From assembly GCA_902492205.1 (NCBI GenBank), contig CABUKU010000031.1, positions 1-35,528 on the forward strand: a stretch of 35,528 bases of DNA, written 5' to 3'. Source of the DNA: an uncultured Bacteroides sp. GTDB taxonomy: Bacteria > Bacteroidota > Bacteroidia > Bacteroidales > Bacteroidaceae. The translations under genes were made by a program, and so were the position numbers. Below are positions 33,556 through 35,528 of the stretch, piece after piece. The notes under the pieces were generated by a model. That model saw only the letters and a list, made by a program, of their open reading frames with translations. It ran no database searches and had not been told where the DNA came from. Positions within the stretch are counted from its first letter, which is position 1. Each line of letters starts with the position of its first letter.

Positions 33556-35142
33556 ATGAAACATAGAATAAGAAAAATATTATTGTCGTTTTTTATTGCC
33601 GGTTGTTTAACTGCAATTCTTTTTTCATGTATTGAAAATAATTTGCCTTATCCTACCGTGAGATTATCTATAACAGATTTCGCTGTCGATGGTCAGATTG
33701 GTGATGCGGTGTTCAATAATGAAGAACGTACAATAACTGTAAGTTTGCTCGACTCTGTTGATTTGAAAAAGGTCCTTGTCACCCGTTTTGCATATACTGA
33801 TACGGATGGGGCAACGGCAGATTTATCGGCTAATTCTACAATAGACCTGACTTCTCCCAAGGAAGTTACTCTTTCGCTTTATAAAGAATATAAATGGAAA
33901 ATCATAGCCGAACAAACCATAGAGCGCAGATTTAAAGTAAAGAATCAGGTTGGGCAGTCATTCTTCGATGCAAAAAATCGTCAGGCGGTTACTTATGTAA
34001 ATAAGAAGACAATGCTGAACAAAATTACTGTCGAGGACTTGAAACTCGGTCCTATCAGCTCGGAAATTACTCCGGATTTTACTTCTTTGAAAGATTTCAG
34101 AGAACCGAAAAAGGTAAATGTGATTTTCAGAGGCGAAACGGAAGAGTGGACTCTTTATGTCTTTATTACGGACAAAGTAGTGTCAACAACTTCGGTTGAT
34201 GGGTGGACAAATGTGGCATGGTTGTATGGTGAAGGTCAGGAAGATATGGAAAACGGTTTTGAAATCCGTGAAAGTTCTTCGGAAGAATGGACGAGAGTGG
34301 ATCAGAGTTTGGTGAAACAGGATGGAGTGACGTTCTCTGCATGCGTTCCTCATTTGAAAGAAGGAACCGAATATGTTTGTCGTGCAGTAGCAGGCGAGGA
34401 TTATGGGGAAGAAAAGACCTTTACGACAACGGCATCTGTCATTTTGCCGGGAGGTACTTTTGATAATTGGAGCCAAAGTGGTAAGGTCTGGAATCCGTGG
34501 GGAGAAAATGAGACTCCTTTCTGGGATACAGGTAATAAGGGTGCAACTACTTTAGGAGATAGTAATACAGTTCCTACCGATGATATATGGGGAGGAAAGC
34601 AAACAGGCAAAGCTGCAAAACTGGAATCTAAATTTGTGGGTATCGGGGCAACCGGAAAACTGGCGGCAGGTAATATGTTTGTTGGTAAGTACGTGGCAAC
34701 AGATGGTACTAATGGTATTTTGAGTTTCGGACAGCCTTTTACCGCTTATCCTACTCGCTTGAAAGGTTATTATAAATATACTCCGGCAATTATTGATAAT
34801 GTTTCTGCCGAATATGCATCATTAAAAGGTGTGCCGGATACTTGCTCGATATACATAGCTATCGGTGATTGGGACAATCCGCTTGAAATCCGCACCAAGC
34901 CTTCTAACCGGAAGCTTTTTGACAAGAATGATAAGAATGTGATTGCTTATGCCGAATTTGTTTCCGGAACTCCGGCTGCTGTTTATAAAGAAGTAAGTCT
35001 GGAGTTGGAATACAGGGCTACAAACAGAAAACCGACATACATTATTATGGTATGTTCGGCAAGTAAATATGGGGATTTCTTTACCGGAGCATCAGGCAGT
35101 GTGCTCTATGTGGATGAACTTACTTTGGAATATGATTACTAA
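33556..35142 (+). CDS. Surface lipoprotein with PCMD-type C-terminal domain
   Basis: Last gene of the operon, 528 residues, 2 bases after the previous stop. The signal peptide has two candidate lipid cysteines: Cys17 in IAGC and Cys25 in ILFSC. Cys25 is preferred because a polar mature region (IENNLPYPTV) follows it. About 30-210 form two Ig-like beta regions (VRLSITDFAVDGQIGDAVFNNEERTITVSL...; VKNQVGQSFFDAKNRQAVTYVNKKTMLNKITVEDLKLGP). About 213-292 resemble a fibronectin type III module. About 296-528 are PCMD (LPGGTFDNWSQ, PFWDTGNKGATTLGD, AAKLESKFVGIGATGKLAAGNMFVGKYVATDGTNGILSFGQPF, YIIMVCSASKYGDFFTGASGSVLYVDELTLEY). It lacks the DUF4493-like start of the other lipoproteins. Likely a surface-exposed partner of the barrels. 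Confidence 0.8.
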   Translation: MKHRIRKILLSFFIAGCLTAILFSCIENNLPYPTVRLSITDFAVDGQIGDAVFNNEERTITVSLLDSVDLKKVLVTRFAYTDTDGATADLSANSTIDLTSPKEVTLSLYKEYKWKIIAEQTIERRFKVKNQVGQSFFDAKNRQAVTYVNKKTMLNKITVEDLKLGPISSEITPDFTSLKDFREPKKVNVIFRGETEEWTLYVFITDKVVSTTSVDGWTNVAWLYGEGQEDMENGFEIRESSSEEWTRVDQSLVKQDGVTFSACVPHLKEGTEYVCRAVAGEDYGEEKTFTTTASVILPGGTFDNWSQSGKVWNPWGENETPFWDTGNKGATTLGDSNTVPTDDIWGGKQTGKAAKLESKFVGIGATGKLAAGNMFVGKYVATDGTNGILSFGQPFTAYPTRLKGYYKYTPAIIDNVSAEYASLKGVPDTCSIYIAIGDWDNPLEIRTKPSNRKLFDKNDKNVIAYAEFVSGTPAAVYKEVSLELEYRATNRKPTYIIMVCSASKYGDFFTGASGSVLYVDELTLEYDY

Positions 35143-35143
35143 G

Positions 35144-35331
35144 TAACCTGAGTTCGATATAATATTAGAATGGAATAAAATATTGTGCCATTTTCTGTAA
35201 TTTTGGAATCAGGTAGCATAGCGTAATAGATTGTATATGTTATAATTTGTCACTATAAATTCACTAATGTTATTGCTATCTACCTAATTTACAAAGAAAT
35301 ATATTCGCCAAAATTATATCGAACTCAGGTT
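35144..35331. mobile_element. 188-bp element with 19-bp terminal inverted repeats (MITE-like or IS remnant)
   Basis: AACCTGAGTTCGATATAAT (35144-35162) is the exact reverse complement of 35313-35331. The 150 bases between are AT-rich and have no convincing frame. The size and perfect ends suit a non-autonomous element or deletion relic of an insertion sequence. No clear target duplication is seen. As RNA it could also form a long hairpin ending the operon, but no T-run follows. Confidence 0.5.
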
Positions 35332-35358
35332 CATTATGATGTTGTAGACTGGGTTTTA

Positions 35359-35493
35359 ATGGCAAGTATCAGAGAATCTGAGAATGATCTTTTCGATTAT
35401 GAGGATACTAATTCTGAAAGCTACTCCGGTATAACTACAGCTACAACTGTGAAAAAACTGCTGACTAAAATGTGTAAAATAGTGTTATTATGA
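35359..35493 (+). CDS. Possible small protein of 44 residues
   Basis: ATG at 35359 opens a 44-codon frame with an acidic, Ser/Thr-rich first half (ESENDLFDYEDTNSES) and a basic C-terminus (VKKLLTKMCK). Its TGA overlaps the next ATG (ATGA at 35490). The overlap hints at translational coupling, but the frame is short, has no recognised family, and stays open upstream to about 35230, partly through the repeat element. It may be a fortuitous or relic frame. Confidence 0.25.
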   Translation: MASIRESENDLFDYEDTNSESYSGITTATTVKKLLTKMCKIVLL

Positions 35494-35528
35494 AAAAAAA
35501 GCATATAATTGGCTTAGCGACTCTTGTT
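35490..35528 (+). CDS. Start of an exported small protein, cut by the window end
   Basis: Only 13 codons are present: MKKKHIIGLATLV, the basic start and hydrophobic beginning of a signal peptide. The A-rich sequence just around the start is normal for Bacteroides translation initiation. A short secreted peptide of the kind common in Bacteroides (for example NVEALA-type) is one possibility, but nothing beyond the leader is visible. Confidence 0.45.
   Translation, partial: MKKKHIIGLATLV

Noticed and set aside
35230..35493. Longer open frame through the terminal-repeat element as a transposase relic
   Set aside because: The translation has no transposase motif and no plausible upstream ATG; it looks like chance openness in AT-rich DNA.

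Overview
The window looks like chromosomal DNA from a Bacteroidales gut commensal, most likely Bacteroides or a close relative. The support is an AT-rich composition, several promoters of the Bacteroidota type (TTTG, 19-21 bases, TAnnTTTG), a SusC/SusD pair, many lipoproteins with acidic residues just after the lipid cysteine, and PCMD/DUF4493-type surface proteins. No phage, integrase, intact insertion sequence or CRISPR array is visible.

Layout. 1-366 holds a terminator for an upstream gene and a leader. 367-813 encodes a small exported protein of unknown function. 923-6437 is a compact TonB energising operon: ExbB, two ExbD-type proteins, TonB, a PstS-like phosphate-binding lipoprotein and a TPR protein, closed by a strong terminator. 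6438-6931 is non-coding with small repeats. An MscS-type channel (6932-7837) converges on an initiator tRNA-fMet gene (8004-8076, minus strand) that has its own promoter and terminator. A TetR regulator and FabG (8301-9669) form a pair, followed by an RluA-family pseudouridine synthase (9760-10443). A tiny promoter-to-terminator unit (10500-10599) probably makes a short RNA. A membrane histidine kinase (10691-13306) is followed 16 bases later by a 987-residue protein that joins two receiver-like domains to a PEP-synthase-type ATP-grasp domain.

The 868 bases between that protein and susC are the most unusual DNA here. A 595-bp segment (16327-16921) is bounded by 90-bp inverted repeats whose outer 28 bp match perfectly, and it is filled with palindromes. 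SusC and SusD (17155-22354) end at a bidirectional-looking terminator shared with a convergent prolyl oligopeptidase lipoprotein (22451-24568, minus).

24810-35142 is one seven-gene operon with gaps of a few bases or overlaps: three DUF4493-like lipoproteins (two with C-terminal PCMD-like domains), three tandem paralogous outer-membrane barrels, and a fourth lipoprotein with a PCMD-like domain. My best inference is a cell-surface assembly made of barrels plus surface lipoproteins. Its function cannot be read from the sequence, and it is the best candidate for an undescribed system. The window ends with a 188-bp element bounded by 19-bp inverted repeats and the first 13 codons of another exported protein.
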